The translations under genes were made by a program, and so were the position numbers. The notes under the pieces were generated by a model. The model worked only from the letters and a program-made list of their open reading frames with translations, ran no database searches and was not told where the DNA came from. This document shows, piece by piece, positions 1 to 11,200 of a stretch of DNA of 31,544 nt. The stretch comes from Paramacrobiotus richtersi. Lineage: Eukaryota > Tardigrada > Eutardigrada > Parachela > Macrobiotidae. The DNA is taken from assembly GCA_034698045.1 (NCBI GenBank), contig JAQGAU010000303.1:1-31544 (forward strand), in the 5' to 3' direction. Position 1 is the stretch's first letter. Every line of letters begins with the position of its first letter.

Positions 1-998
1 CTAATGGATTAGCACTTTGGCACAACTTCCCTGTTGATATTACTCCTTAATTCCCACCTACTTCACACATGCTGCTTTTTTGCCGGTGTGTTACGTGGTG
101 CTTATCAATGTGCTTTATTCCTAGCGATCATCTGTACATTTTACGCAAACACTTGCTCATGAAAAAGCTGATTGGTAGCTCAGACACAAGCTTTTCATAC
201 AGAGTATGCAAATGTACTTCTGTACTTGTCGTGCATTATGTACCACAAAAATAAAACACAATCGATTTATGGCAAGTGATTAAGTCGCCGTTGAATGGTT
301 ACGATTCATATTATCCCCTTTTTCTTCATACAACAGCATGTTACACACCGGTACACTTGCAACTTGTTTATAAGGTTGATCCCATACATCATCGAAATTA
401 CAATAAAAAGTGTCCTTCGTGTACAACGCTAGTTCAGGAATTGCCGATAACAGCTTGAACAGTCTACAGCTGCGCACACTTTCCCGTTGCCTTGTCAAAT
501 ATATGCAGACTAATAATTCAGTCTTGCTGTCATGACTGCTGACGTCACTGCCGTTATAGCGGCACGCAAACAGTCGGGTTTCTCGCGCCAAGTGCCACAA
601 AGCCCAGGGACCCAGCTACGACGCAGTCGGCGACTGTTCGTAATTAACCGCACTAATTGTCTTTTGATGATGTAGTGAAATGATTCGAAGGGTGCGTTTG
701 CGAGGATACCGGCTACAAGTCGCACTGTGCTAAGTAGACAGCATTCCGCGAGAGAAGAAACCTTGGCGATAAAAATAGCCCCCGTCGTGCTTGGGATAAT
801 ATGCAATCCGTTCTGCGTGACCGTGCATCAGCTGACAGGATCATCATCAAGGCATGCCAAACATAATTAATCATGCTAACGATGATAAGGTGCTGTTGGG
901 GTATTAATTAGCGGGGCTCACAAATTGACCTGCCATTTCGAATATGTTAACGAGAACTGGCATTGCGTTTTTCGGCATTCGGACAAGTTTGGATGGAT
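1..998. other. No gene recognised
   Basis: Several short reading frames are open on both strands, but none shows a recognisable domain, a signal peptide or a run of exon-like frames with splice sites. Composition is ordinary for the window. I see no tRNA-like or repeat structure before the tandem array that begins near 999. Confidence 0.5.
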
Positions 999-1591
999 GT
1001 CCGGCTGTCCCATTTACTGGTTCGAACAGACAAGTGCACTGGTCAACTCCGAGATCTTTGCGAAGAGCCCATTTAATGGACTCTGACTCCCGGCATTACC
1101 GCACGTTGCCGTACGTGCAAGAAGTTGCGCCCAAGTTGTTGTTGTCCGAGCAGGAGCAAAGGCTACGGAAGTCCGGATGTCCCATTACCTGGTTCGAACA
1201 AACAAGTGCACTGGTCAACTCCAAGATTTCTGCGAATGGTTTTTTTGATTGAATCTGACTCCCGGCATAACCGCGCGTTGCTCCACGTGCAAGAAGTTGC
1301 GCCCAAGTTGTTGTTGTCCAAGCAGGAGTAAAGGCTACGGAAGTCCGGATGTCCCAATAACTGGTTCGAACAAACAAGTGCACTGGTCAACTCCGAGATT
1401 TTTGCGAAAGGCTTTTTTTATTGAATCTGACTCCCGGCATCACCGCGCGTTTCCCTACGTGCAAGAAGTTGCGCCCAAGTTGTTGTTGTCCGGGCAGAAG
1501 CCAAGGCTACGGAAGTCCGGATGTCCCATCAGCTGGTTCGCACAAACTAGTGCACTGGTCAACTCCGAGATTTTTGCGAAAGACTTTTTTG
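999..1591. repeat. Tandem array, 172-bp unit, about 3.4 copies
   Basis: The landmark CAAGTGCACTGGTCAACTCC (one base varies in the second copy, two in the last) starts at 1031, 1203, 1375 and 1547, an exact 172-bp period with no net indels. The whole unit recurs, including GAAGTTGCGCCCAAGTTG and CGGAAGTCCGGATGTCCC. Copies differ by scattered substitutions, so the array is not recent. Reading frames stay open across it on both strands, but the period is not a multiple of three (172 = 57x3 + 1), so a translated repeat would change frame each unit; coding is unlikely. The unit is near nucleosome-repeat length, as in many satellites, but three copies do not make a satellite block. Confidence 0.9.
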
Positions 1592-2758
1592 AGCCGCCAT
1601 AAGTCAGCTTTCCAAGAACCAGAGAACAATGCAGCATCTGATATGAAAGCCTCCAGATTTGCATAACTATCGGACGCCTATGTTCCATCGCACATCAGCC
1701 GTTTCAATTCCCAAATTGGTGAAAAATCTGAAACTGATTTGGCTTTTGTGCATGGAGGATGTTATAGTTGTAGTCATTCATTTTTCCTTCGGATAATCCC
1801 TAGTTTCGAGTCTTTGGCACGGTTTGATTGGCTTTGCACCGCTGATACTGCAGATGCACACCATATCATATCAATCCAGTAACAGAATTTGACCTTTTCT
1901 CTCATTGCCGCAGTAACTTGTTTCTCGACTAACAGCGGATTAAAAGTGTTACTTTACTTCGACATGGCCCACCAGTTGTGGAAGTTATGTCTAGTCTGGC
2001 TTGAGCACTTTCAAAGAGTGCGTATGCTACCCCTAAATACTCACTGTAAACGTTTACCCGCTGTTTTTTATCTAGTCATAAAAGCTAGACCACCCCCTTC
2101 CTGCTCACAACAGGATGCGCAGGAGCAGATCTAAGAAGCTACTTTATCAGATGCTGCTGCTTAACAAGTTGTCCCAGAAACCGACAAAGAATCGCAGGAT
2201 ACTGCATCCGCACAACTTGGAAAAACGTTTCCAGATGCTGTTATTCGACTTTGGAATAAAACATTGGGTATGTATGTTGCTACTACTTTGCCCGTCAAGA
2301 TTCGCTAAATCATACATTGCAAACAAGGAGCAATCCAAGATTCCACGATCCACCGCTGAAGAACGCCACGCCTGAGAGCATGCAGTGTCTCAGGCAATTG
2401 CTAGCAAAGCTAACCATAAGGAAACACGCTTCTAATGTTATAAATGATTTTTCATAACCGAAGCCTATGCACGTATTTAAAGCAGCTTTAACAAGCATTT
2501 ACTCAACGTGGCACATGTCATGCTATATCTGTGTGACTGATGTTGTCGCCTTATTCAGTAAAACAAACATAGCTTAACGACTGACCCCAGCATGTGAACT
2601 GTTGTGCGTACAGGTAGCGTAGGACCTTTCCTAAACAAAGTGTTGACCTGGATCGTGTGGCAGCGGGCGAGCGTGCGAATTAACGATTTTTTTGACGTAA
2701 TTATTTTTTTTGACTTTTTTTTTATTTTTGACTTTCCGTAACAATAAACTGTACCTTT
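1592..2758. other. No gene recognised
   Basis: Open frames of 60-86 codons occur on both strands (for example 1889-2134 and 2115-2375), without recognisable motifs. A T-rich tract (about 2688-2735) lies at the right end. I found no convincing exon chain. Confidence 0.4.
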
Positions 2759-2768
2759 GTGTGCCTGC

Positions 2769-2815
2769 TGAGCTTTGCGTTTCTCGATTGTGCCTTCTTC
2801 CGATTTCGTACTTCC
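2769..2815. repeat. 47-bp direct repeat, left copy
   Basis: This 47-bp stretch, beginning TGAGCTTTGCGTTTCTCG and ending TTTCGTACTTCC, recurs without mismatch at 3440-3486. The two copies flank the inverted-repeat element at 2829-3440; the left copy ends 13 bp outside it. GTGTGCCTGC occurs on both sides of this copy (2759-2768 and 2816-2825), which hints at a further small duplication. Confidence 0.9.
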
Positions 2816-2828
2816 GTGTGCCTGCCTG

Positions 2829-3440
2829 ACAAGGGACCTGCACCACATTTAACATGCAAATAATTTCCGTTTTTATTCTGCAGTTACATTTAATTATGAA
2901 GGTATTTTTAATAAACAGTTGAAGTCCAAACGAGCTCGAGTAGCACGGGGACGGAGTCCCAAAGATCAATGGGATTACAGGTGAGTCGCCAGAGCTACCG
3001 CCCTTGCATATGACAGCGCACTGTGTCTGAACTGCTTTGCATTGTGTTCGGTAAGAGAGCGTGCCTCTGTGATTCCTTTGCTGGCGATCTGCGCGCAGAA
3101 TCCGCTTTTCCCCTGCCACCCCATCAGGAAAAAAGTTGCCTTTCTCATATTCCGTTATTTTAAGGCTTTCAGGCCGAGTGAGATTGGATTCTGCCCCGCA
3201 AAGCGGCAGTAAATGCGAAGTACGTGACAGAAGCCACCAACACAGTGCGCTGTCATGCCAGGGCGGTAGCAGTGGTGGTTCCACTATCTTCCCATTAATT
3301 TCATCTTTCGGATTATATCCCAGCCACCTCCTAGCTCGTTTGGATCCGAACTATTTATCAAAAATACTTTCATAACTAAATGTAACTACAGAAAAAAAAC
3401 GGAAATTATTTGCGTGTTAAATGTGGTGCCGGTCCCTTGT
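2829..3440. mobile_element. 612-bp inverted-repeat (foldback/MITE-like) element
   Basis: The ends are ACAAGGGACC (2829-2838) and GGTCCCTTGT (3431-3440). Each arm extends about 200 bp inward (2829-3026 and 3241-3440), including paired blocks such as GCAAATAATTTCCGTTTTT in the left arm, and GACAGCGCACTGTGT at the inner ends. Arms have diverged by substitutions and small indels. The middle (3027-3240) is not repeated. No transposase is encoded: the long - strand frame crossing it (2631-3284) has no recognised motif. It is most simply a non-autonomous foldback element or the remains of an inverted duplication. I cannot see a clear short target-site duplication; instead identical 47-bp direct repeats lie outside. 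Confidence 0.75.
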
Positions 3441-3486
3441 GAGCTTTGCGTTTCTCGATTGTGCCTTCTTCCGATTTCGTACTTCC
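3440..3486. repeat. 47-bp direct repeat, right copy
   Basis: Identical to 2769-2815. It begins at the last base of the right arm of the inverted-repeat element. The sequence after it (TGCTCTGCACAAG) is unrelated to the sequence following the left copy, so the repeat stops sharply at 47 bp. Confidence 0.9.
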
Positions 3487-4436
3487 TGCTCTGCACAAGT
3501 CACCTTACAAAATTGAGCAAAAGCCGTCAACAAAAAAAACATTTGCACAGGCACACATTTGCACAAAGTAAAATGTGAAATGTCGGGAAAACAACCAGCT
3601 TTCCCACCACGACTAGCCACTTTCATGCTTCTTGCCTGTTATCCACCACAACAACTGTTTGTGACCTGACACACACATGGCTGGATCAATCATCCAGTTA
3701 AAGCTGCTTTGTTGCGCCGCATTAACTCGAAAGCAGAAAACTTGCTGGTTATATATACGGCAGTCAAGAATCTCACATAGGACAAGAAATGGACACCGAT
3801 CAGCGCTTAAGCCTGCAAGGAAGCATTGGCCGTCAACGGGCGCAAAAGATACCCCGACGACATGGGGTTAAATCTGTCGGAAAACGGTTCCAGCCTTTTC
3901 TGATGCCGGCCCTGAGTTCGAGGGCAACGCGTAAGCTGATGCAGTCAGCCTTCGAAAGGAATTTCCCGTGTCTGATCTTTCGCCTGTCGAAAGGTCACCA
4001 CGGCAGTTGTACGAACAAAGGTCCCACTCCTTTTTCCGCAAAGCTTTCCCGACCCAAACCCTCTGACTATATGCACAGATTGTAGGTACATCAACAGAGC
4101 GTATCTAGCTGCCGTCAGGTTATCTTCAAAACATAAGCAATAGATACGCGTCAACCAAAAGGTCACTAGCTTTGACAGCTCAGCCGAACCGGCATATTTC
4201 ATACGGGAACAGTTATTTCATTAAAGGTACCCTCTCAATCTTTGACGTTAGCAAGGCTTGAGATAGCTGTTGGCTTGAGCAGGAACGCCATGCAGCAGGC
4301 CGGGTTAGGGTTAATACGCACTGATGCGCATTTGGCCTTCCGAGGCAAGGACTATTGCAGCTAAACGGGTACGATAACTTCGTTGGGGCCGCGCAGATGA
4401 AGTTGCGTACGCGGTACACTGATGATTTAGCGCCAG
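3487..4436. other. No gene recognised
   Basis: Frames at 3677-3871, 3789-4085 (+) and 3945-4202 (-) are open, but show no family I know and no conserved motif. Codon use gives no clear support for either strand. Confidence 0.35.
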
Positions 4437-4827
4437 TCTGTGACCTTTCGTTCGGCGTTCGAGGTTGGATTCCGTTCGTTCGGTAGGGGAAAAGTATATT
4501 CCTTTATTCTATGAAAGTCAATACGGTTATGGAGAGATTTGTTGCAGATCCTGCTTACTTTGATTAGTTTAACCTGGGCCAAGCAGGGTCAGTTCTGCCA
4601 CTCACACTTATGCAGGCTCATTTAAGCCGCCTTCTGTGACCTTTCGTTCGGCGTTCAAGCCTGGATTCCGTTCGTTCGGTAGGGGAAAAAGTATATTCCT
4701 TACTCTATGAAAGGCAATGCGGTTATGGAGGGATTTTTGCTGATCCTGCTTACTTTGATTAGTTTAACCTGGGCCAAGCAGGGTCAGTTCTGCCACTCAC
4801 ACTTATGCAGGCTCATTTAAGCCGCCT
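4437..4827. repeat. Two-copy tandem duplication, about 196-bp unit
   Basis: Unit 1 is 4437-4632 and unit 2 is 4633-4827. Both start TCTGTGACCTTTCGTTCGGC and end AAGCCGCCT, and the next bases (TCTGA) begin a third unit that then diverges. The last part, from GATCCTGCTTACTTTGATTA onward, is identical between units over about 80 bp, while the first half carries a few substitutions and two 1-bp indels. Neither copy contains a recognisable gene. Confidence 0.9.
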
Positions 4828-4961
4828 TCTGACTTGATGGACCTATCACCTGGTCCAACAGAGAGCAGGTCAGTCGACATATGGACCAGGTGTTCTTGTA
4901 AGCCCTGCCGTCAGCACACGTCGGAAATCTGTTGAACGAACAGAGAGGTACGTCCCACACT

Positions 4962-5345
4962 ACCAATCAACGCCCAGATGAAGACACCACATTCGCTTGG
5001 AACGAGGGTAATATGTACTGTATGTATGGCGTGGGAGTAACTTCTGTTGACACGGTATGCATATCCCATCGAAAAGCAACCTCGAAACAAGCTGGGTCAG
5101 CTGCCGAGGATGCCGAGAACAGAAAAGCACGGAACTACGCCTATTTGGAAGGACGTTACTTGTTTGTTCCAATGGCTTTCGAGACCTTTGGATCATGGAG
5201 TCTGCCATCTCTGTGGTGAGGAAAATTGGGCAACGTCTCAACAATCACACAGGCGAACCCCGGTCTTGTGAATTCTTGCGACAGCGTCTGGCTATTGTGT
5301 TACAAAGAGGAAATGCAGCATCCACCCTAAGAACTATGGACGACG
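4962..5345 (+). pseudogene. Non-LTR retroelement C-terminal (endonuclease) fragment, subfamily 2
   Basis: The translated product shows a decayed RPD signature (RPDEDTTFAWNEG at about 4971), then TSKQAGSAAEDAENRKARNY and LFVPMAFETFGSW. At about 5190 homology moves to the +2 frame, which continues with VRKIGQRLNNHTGEPRS and LRQRLAIVLQRGNAA. This order (RPD-G, VDT, AGSAAE, FVP-AFET, IG-RL, QRL--A-QRGNA) matches the C-terminus of the copy at 21800-22960, but with quite different residues, so it is a separate subfamily. The frameshift and the missing upstream RT domain show it is dead. In R2-like non-LTR elements this position holds a restriction-like endonuclease; that assignment is inferred from motif order. 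Confidence 0.7.
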
Positions 5346-5389
5346 CGGAAAAATTGGAGGAAATACAGCTTTTTATATAGTTGCAATGT

Positions 5390-6028
5390 GTGTTTTATAG
5401 AGTTTTCTGACATGAGTGTTTTAAACAAAATAAGCCTTCTGATCCATAACCCTTGACAAAGTCCTTGGAAGAGTGCTCCAGTGAATAATTGTATCGCAAG
5501 GGGTCTTAAACAGGAAATCCTGTAAGTAACGTTCTGGCAAAGCTCGAACAGAACTGCAATACGACGAAAAAACGAAAGGTCACAAATTTCATCAGCCGTT
5601 TGCTACAGTAGCTCTGCGTACTTTCTGTAAGTTTGTTAACGACATTGTTTAGACAGCAGAAAACAGACGCTGTACATCCTAAGCATGTGAGTCTGTCAAT
5701 GATGAGATCGAAATCCATATGGAAGTTAAGGTGCGGCAATGTGTATCAAATTTGATACAATGACATTTAAATGCCGGGTGAACATTCAGCTCCCGTTCAG
5801 GGGTATTTGATACTAAACACCTACATACATATAACGCGCCCAAAGCCCAGGAGCAAAGTCTCGGACAGTCACAATTAGTAAACAATTGTATTTTTATGCG
5901 GCCCGTCCATGACATATTGGTTTCGTTGTACTCGATCCACATACGTACACGCTCACGGTGCACGATACATTCGCTTCCGCAAGGTAGCGATGTGCGTTCA
6001 CTGGTGAATCTAAGGCAAGCGATTATTG
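5390..6028. other. No gene recognised
   Basis: Only short motif-free frames are present (for example - strand 5679-5963). It lies between two retroelement fragments of different subfamilies and may be diverged mobile DNA, but nothing is readable. Confidence 0.35.
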
Positions 6029-6425
6029 TCGGGGACAGCCATTAGTCTGGGATGTGGCAGTTCGAGATACTGTCTGTGGCGCGGAAGTTGGAGCCATTCC
6101 GCAAGCGCCGAACTAGCAGCTGAAAAGAAAGAATCACTGCAGGTCAGTTCTCGAGCACTGTAATTCGTTCCTCTGCCGTGCGAATTTTGGGCGTTTGTCC
6201 TGTCAAGGTAGGGTCAAGGTAAGCTTGTCAAGGTAGGCTCTGTAGAGTAAGATTGAAAGGTGTTTGAGAGGTGAGGACGGCTCGGAGAAAGTTGCTCAAC
6301 ATTTTTCTTGTTTCAGTGTTTAAGTTTAGAAACCATAAGTGGTAATGTTAGTCTGAATTTTCTGTTTGATCGGCTTTTATTTTGTTACCACATTACACTT
6401 AGGCTTTTGGCGAATAAAAGACTAC
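6029..6425 (+). pseudogene. Internally deleted retroelement 3' end, subfamily 1
   Basis: From 6029 the frame reads RGQPLVWDVAVRDTVCGAEV before a stop at about 6113. This aligns with RGQPLVWDVTIRDTVCDTYV of the copy near 22557. The alanine-rich and FVP segments expected next are missing or unreadable. Homology resumes at about 6304-6360 as FLFQCLSLETISGNVSLNF, matching FLFQRLSMEIMRGNVSLIL. The likely 3' end is near GGCGAATAAAAG (about 6409). WDV is the second half of the RPD...WDV nuclease signature; the RPD half is absent here. Confidence 0.7.
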
Positions 6426-6857
6426 GGCATACATGTCGGCGCTACGTCCACCGGGAAAGGTACAGAACAGGGATCATCGTACAACAGACAAACAGCTCTG
6501 GAGGAACAAGTCATCAGACTCTACGGACGCTCATGTACGACACATACGTACTGCAGTACACAGACCGGAAGTAAGGTAGAATGGGCTGTCGTGCTACATA
6601 AATTAATGTATTGATTTAAGTGACGCTTGTATTCAGCAGTTTCGACGGTTGCAGCGTCAGGAGTACAAAACTTTATTCGTGACTTACAAAACTTGCAAAG
6701 CGTCAATATGTTCTTATCTGATATCGATGAAATGATCGTACGTTGTCACTTCAGAACTGTGCACGAGTCGACGACGGACCATTAAAGGCGTCGATGACCC
6801 TCGTTTGCTTACATACACGTGCACAGAAGTGCACGTTCCCCGAAATACAAAAGCCGA

Positions 6858-7005
6858 AACCGCTCGCTGGTAATTAAGTGAACAACTGCATTGTCTCTGT
6901 AACCGCATTATCTTTATAGTGTAGTAGAAAGTAAACAAGAAGAACGATCGCCTTGTTTACTCTGCACATTATAGAGACAATGCGAGCGAGCGGCTTCGCA
7001 GTAGC
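6858..7005. repeat. Imperfect hairpin, MITE-like
   Basis: The left side reads GCCGAAACCGCTCGCT...GCATTGTCTCTGTAA...AGTAAACAAG. The right side is its inverted relative: CTTGTTTACT...TTATAGAGACAATGCGAGCGAGCGGCTTCGC. The innermost pair, AGTAAACAAG and CTTGTTTACT, is perfect across a short loop. A related sequence occurs at about 11900-12005. This suggests a small non-autonomous element family; exact ends and target duplication are not clear. Confidence 0.55.
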
Positions 7006-7085
7006 GTACGTAACATTGCAAGATCCAGCTCTATTGGCTGTGGCAGTGCGGGAAGTGGAATCCTGCATCCATGCTGGAGCGCACA

Positions 7086-7754
7086 CTTTATGACACAGAT
7101 TGGACGCTACAAAATAAATAAAATATAAAAAGGAAATACAAAGAAAAGTACTTGTATGTATAAAACTTCAAACTTCTGATTTTTTCGTTGGAACTTAAAC
7201 CGCTACGGAGCCCCAGTGTTTGCGTGTACCAAAACCAGGAAAACATTGGTTAATAAAACGCGTACCTCCAAGTCAAAAAAATATGAGACATAAAATCAAA
7301 TTTACCAACGCAATTTTTTTGCTGTGCTAGGGCTTTTGATTTATGAAGCCACTTAGGAAATGACAAATGTGTTGTACCCGGCAATTGTCGATATGGTCAT
7401 TCCCGTTTTCATTAAGTGTATTGCCATCGCAGCCACGTATCTACGTACCACATATGTTGATATGGAACGGAACTCGAGACGTCGATCAATCCCACCAGAG
7501 TGATGCTGGCTGCAGGATGCCGGTTCGCTACACTTGCCGCGACGCCAAAGTTTGTATAGAGAGATATACAAAACCGTGTACGTGCCGATCTGGCGGTGTT
7601 TCATTTGTGAAAAAGTTGTGGTGGTTAATGTATAGCGAAACTCTTCGCTACTTGCCGATTACTGCAAATGTCGCCACACTGATTCAGCCAATTAGAGCGC
7701 GACCTTGTCTACCGAGTCTGGGAGTTTTTGATAAATATAGTTCACTATAGTTTG
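7086..7754. other. No gene recognised
   Basis: The longest frame (7367-7750, +) has no recognisable domain and ends just before a retroelement fragment. I see no signal peptide or membrane segment in it. Confidence 0.35.
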
Positions 7755-7890
7755 ATATTTCTATAGACTGGAAATCCGATCGACTTGTTTTTTGTTTCAA
7801 CGTTTAAGTTTAAAAATTGTGCAGGGGTTGATTATGAGCACATTAGTCCCATGTTGTGATAACTGGAATAAGGTTTTTATTTGATAGGAG
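7755..7890 (+). pseudogene. Short retroelement 3' tail, subfamily 1
   Basis: The DNA around 7774-7835 (CGACTTGTTTTTTGTTTCAA, then CGTTTAAGTTTAAAAATTGT) aligns with CTACCTGTTTTTTGTTTCAG and CGTTTAAGCATGGAAATTAT near 22811-22850. A second block, CTAACTGGGACAAATTTTTTA at 22900, corresponds to ATAACTGGAATAAGGTTTTTA here. Only the last ~130 bp of the element is present, with stops in the translated frame. It lies about 380 bp upstream of the receptor's first exon. Confidence 0.6.
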
Positions 7891-8150
7891 CGATCTTTGT
7901 GGACATCTGAGTTTAGCCACTAAATCAGTATCTACGCTCTTATATTGGGAATTTATGGAGAATTCGAATATCCTGTACTACAGTACTTAAATACTCGCCG
8001 ACGCAATTGCAATCTTACCATGACTCTTTGACATCTTAACCGTCTCGGAGCTCACAGTGAAACCCCACCCAAACGGCAAGCGGATTTCCGGGCACGATCA
8101 TGGTGAGTTGATTTAATAAACCAGGATTACCACATGCTCCTGCTGCACTG

Positions 8151-8157
8151 TATATAT
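8151..8157 (+). promoter_or_regulatory. Possible TATA box of the receptor gene
   Basis: TATATAT lies about 115 bp upstream of the receptor start codon, followed by a short GC-richer stretch (GTCGGCGCGCGATGCGAGAG) that could hold the transcription start. The spacing is plausible, but such motifs are common in AT-rich DNA and no other core promoter element supports it. Confidence 0.25.
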
Positions 8158-8271
8158 CCTGACCGCAGTCGGCGCGCGATGCGAGAGCTGCCATCAAGAT
8201 CGGCTGATCGCGTTGATATCCAGTAATCTCTTCCTGTGGCGTAGCTTATCGCGGATTCCGTCAACATCATC

Positions 8272-11200
8272 ATGAGTTACAATCACACATTCGATCCGGA
8301 CACCGATGTGTACCTGTCGACGGGCTACTGGATCCTCACGGCCGCGCTCACCTGTACCATTGTGGTGGGGACCATTGGCGGGAATCTCTTGTTGTGTGTG
8401 GCCATTGGTCATAACCGGCAGTTGCGGAAGAATATTACCAATAGTTTCTGCGCATCACTCGCTATCAGGTACGACACGACTCTTGCATATTGTTAACTAT
8501 TTCCAAACGTATTCATTTTATTACCGTACAATATCCATGTGGTACCACAAACTTTGCGAATTTTTTTTTATTTTTTTAACATTGTTTTCTTCCTTTCAAA
8601 CGTCGTCTCAAGCGCACAAAAACATTTCAAAAATTTCAAAACAACACATTTCAAAAATTGCTAGTTAGTGAGCTGTTATTGTTTTCGTTACTGTTGCAGT
8701 GTCGAGATTTTATGAGCGAAATTACAATGTCATTCGAAGTACTGTTTTCTTTAATACATGTTTTATTCGGCATTAGCCCAGAAAGATGCTGACACATTAA
8801 AAAAAATCCCAAATATCGAACAAGAAATTTGAGCCAATTAGCACGTGAAGAAGCAGTAACCAAAAGCAAAACTATCGCGTTACCGCGAATAATTTCCATG
8901 CTTAAACGCTGAAACAAAAAAGAAGCAGATCTGCTTTCTACTATCCTTAAAAACAACCTTTTCCCGATCTCCTTAGTCAAAACAACAGCTGATTCACGCC
9001 ATACTCCGAAAGACTCGCCGGTTAGCGCAACAAAAGCCCAACGATCCAAAATTGTATCTTCATTCCTTTTTTTGGTATATCGACTCCTAGCCGATTAATA
9101 ATTGCACTGTACAAATGTTTATGCAGAATGAAGCACTTTACAATTTAACGTGGTCACGCGAGTGCGGAAGTTAATACATGTATATCTACAAACGTATATA
9201 TGGGCGTAGCATATTCGAACAGCATTTTATTAGCGTTTTTTATGATTTGCAACGATCCAGTTACAAGGGAAATCACTCTGCTTCGCAAATCGTTTGAATC
9301 GCAATTACCGTTAACGTCCGTGGGAAAGGGGAATGAAAGTGAAATACGGTTGCAAACTCCCTACTGCTCCCCATGTATCGAGCCCGTATTATTGGTAGGG
9401 AGTTGGTTGCCCATTTAATCCCAAATTGTCATGTTTATTGCATTAGTGATCTACTTCTTGGATTATGCGTCCTGCCGTTGAGCTTTGCCAAACTCCTGAC
9501 AACAGAATGGAGATTCGGCAGTGTTGTCTGCAATCTCTACGTCTCTATGGATGTTTTCCTGTCCACGGCCTCCATTCTCAATCTGTTTGTGGTAAATATA
9601 AATCATATAAAACTGTGTGTAACTTTACGCAAATGTCATTAAGGCAACGGAAGTATTCTGGGATTTATTGTGGTGAAAATAGCGTAAAGGACAACAACAA
9701 GCGGATATCGATTTCAGGAAGTCGTATAGACGGTTTTTCTGTAATTTTAATGAGGGGTTAGTGCGCCATCGGATATGAGGGTATAGCCATGAAAATAGAC
9801 GCATTTTCTGCATCATTAGAGAGCGTGGATCACACCGAGTAGTGCGAAAGTAAAGGTAGGTGTTTTCACTGTAGAAACACCACCAACAAGGCCCCATGTT
9901 GAAACAGCTGAATGTAGCTTTCTCTCAAACTGGGTTGCCTACTTTGTTTCCCTTTGTGAGTCGTCGAGTTACCATACATTTTTCAACACTTACATCCGTC
10001 AAGCGTCCGGACGCTGTGGACAATTGTTTATGAAATATGTACGAAGGAATTTGTCAAAAAGTGCGTTGACGTCAATGTGACCTTGTTTCTGTCGATAATT
10101 GTGTTATACGGCATCGGAACATTCGGGCACAATGAGGTAGAAAGCGTTTACAACAACATACTAACGAAACCATGATTTTTTGAACAATGGGCATCAGTGT
10201 ATGCGCTCCTGATTCTGATTTTCGGTAATTCATCGTTATTTCCCGGAGAACATGGTTTACGGCCGAAATAACATGTTACAAGCTATAGCACAAAATAGCC
10301 ATCTAATGAGCAGTGAAAGTGGCCTGATGTAAAGTAGGGAAACCCCTCGCGGGCACATCTTAAGAAGGCGGGTATATAAACAGCTGAGTGCATTGGGGGT
10401 GTATAATTGAAGGTCTCCATCGATCGCTACTACGCCATCAGCCGGCCGTTGCAGTACCGCGCCATCATCCGCCGCCCGACGGCCGTCATCCTCCTGGCCC
10501 TCACCTGGCTGCTGTCCGCTCTCATCGCCTTCCTGCCCATCTACTCGGGCTGGAACACAACCGACGGGTCCATCCAGAACGGCGACAATACAGCGCAGTG
10601 TCTCTTTGTCGTGGATAACTTGTACTACAGTGTGACGATCGGGGTAGGGACGTTCTACATTCCATTGATTATCCTCTACGTCCTGTACGCCAAGATCCTC
10701 AAGATCAGCTACGCCCATGTCCAGGCGATTCGGGCCGTGACCTATCATAGTAAGGAGGTCACGCCGCAGCATCGCCATGCGCAGCGGCAGCGGAGTAACA
10801 GTCACAGTCATGTGTTGCGGCAGCATCGGGCCACGTTGACTTTGTTTATTATTGTCGGTAAGGCGATATCTGTGATTAAGGTTATATACCTTCCTTTCAT
10901 TAAAATGACAAGCACGTGTAGTACACCACGGAAGCGCGCGTTTCTTCATTAATTATAACTAGGACAGTTTCTAATCAAAATTTAATCATCATGCAGTGTC
11001 TGTGTCGTTAAGAGTAATAAGTCGCGGGTTTACGGACCAAATGCATATTTAATAATATCCGTGTATACGTAATCGATATGAGAATGTGATAACTAACTAC
11101 CTGTGTAACGTTAGCTCCCCATAGTAACCTACCGGGTTACTGCACTCGCTGTTTGGGGGTGACGTGCTTTCTCTGATAACACCATTTCTTTTCATTTCTT

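Noticed and set aside
1021-1550. GGTTCGAACA cores as tRNA or SINE B boxes
   Set aside because: No matching A box at the right distance and no cloverleaf can be drawn, so no tRNA gene or SINE is called.
2631-3284. 217-codon - strand frame
   Set aside because: It runs through the inverted-repeat element and a poly-T tract, includes lysine runs derived from the T tract, and has no recognised domain.
4298-4312. GGGTTAGGGTTA, resembling two telomere units
   Set aside because: Only about two units, with no array or further copies nearby; chance is enough.
6190-6245. GTCAAGGTA repeated three times
   Set aside because: Short and irregular, too small to call as a meaningful repeat or binding array.
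10257-10949. 230-codon - strand frame
   Set aside because: It lies opposite receptor exon 3, which has clear GPCR motifs and correct splice phases. The antisense frame is a shadow of that GC-rich exon.
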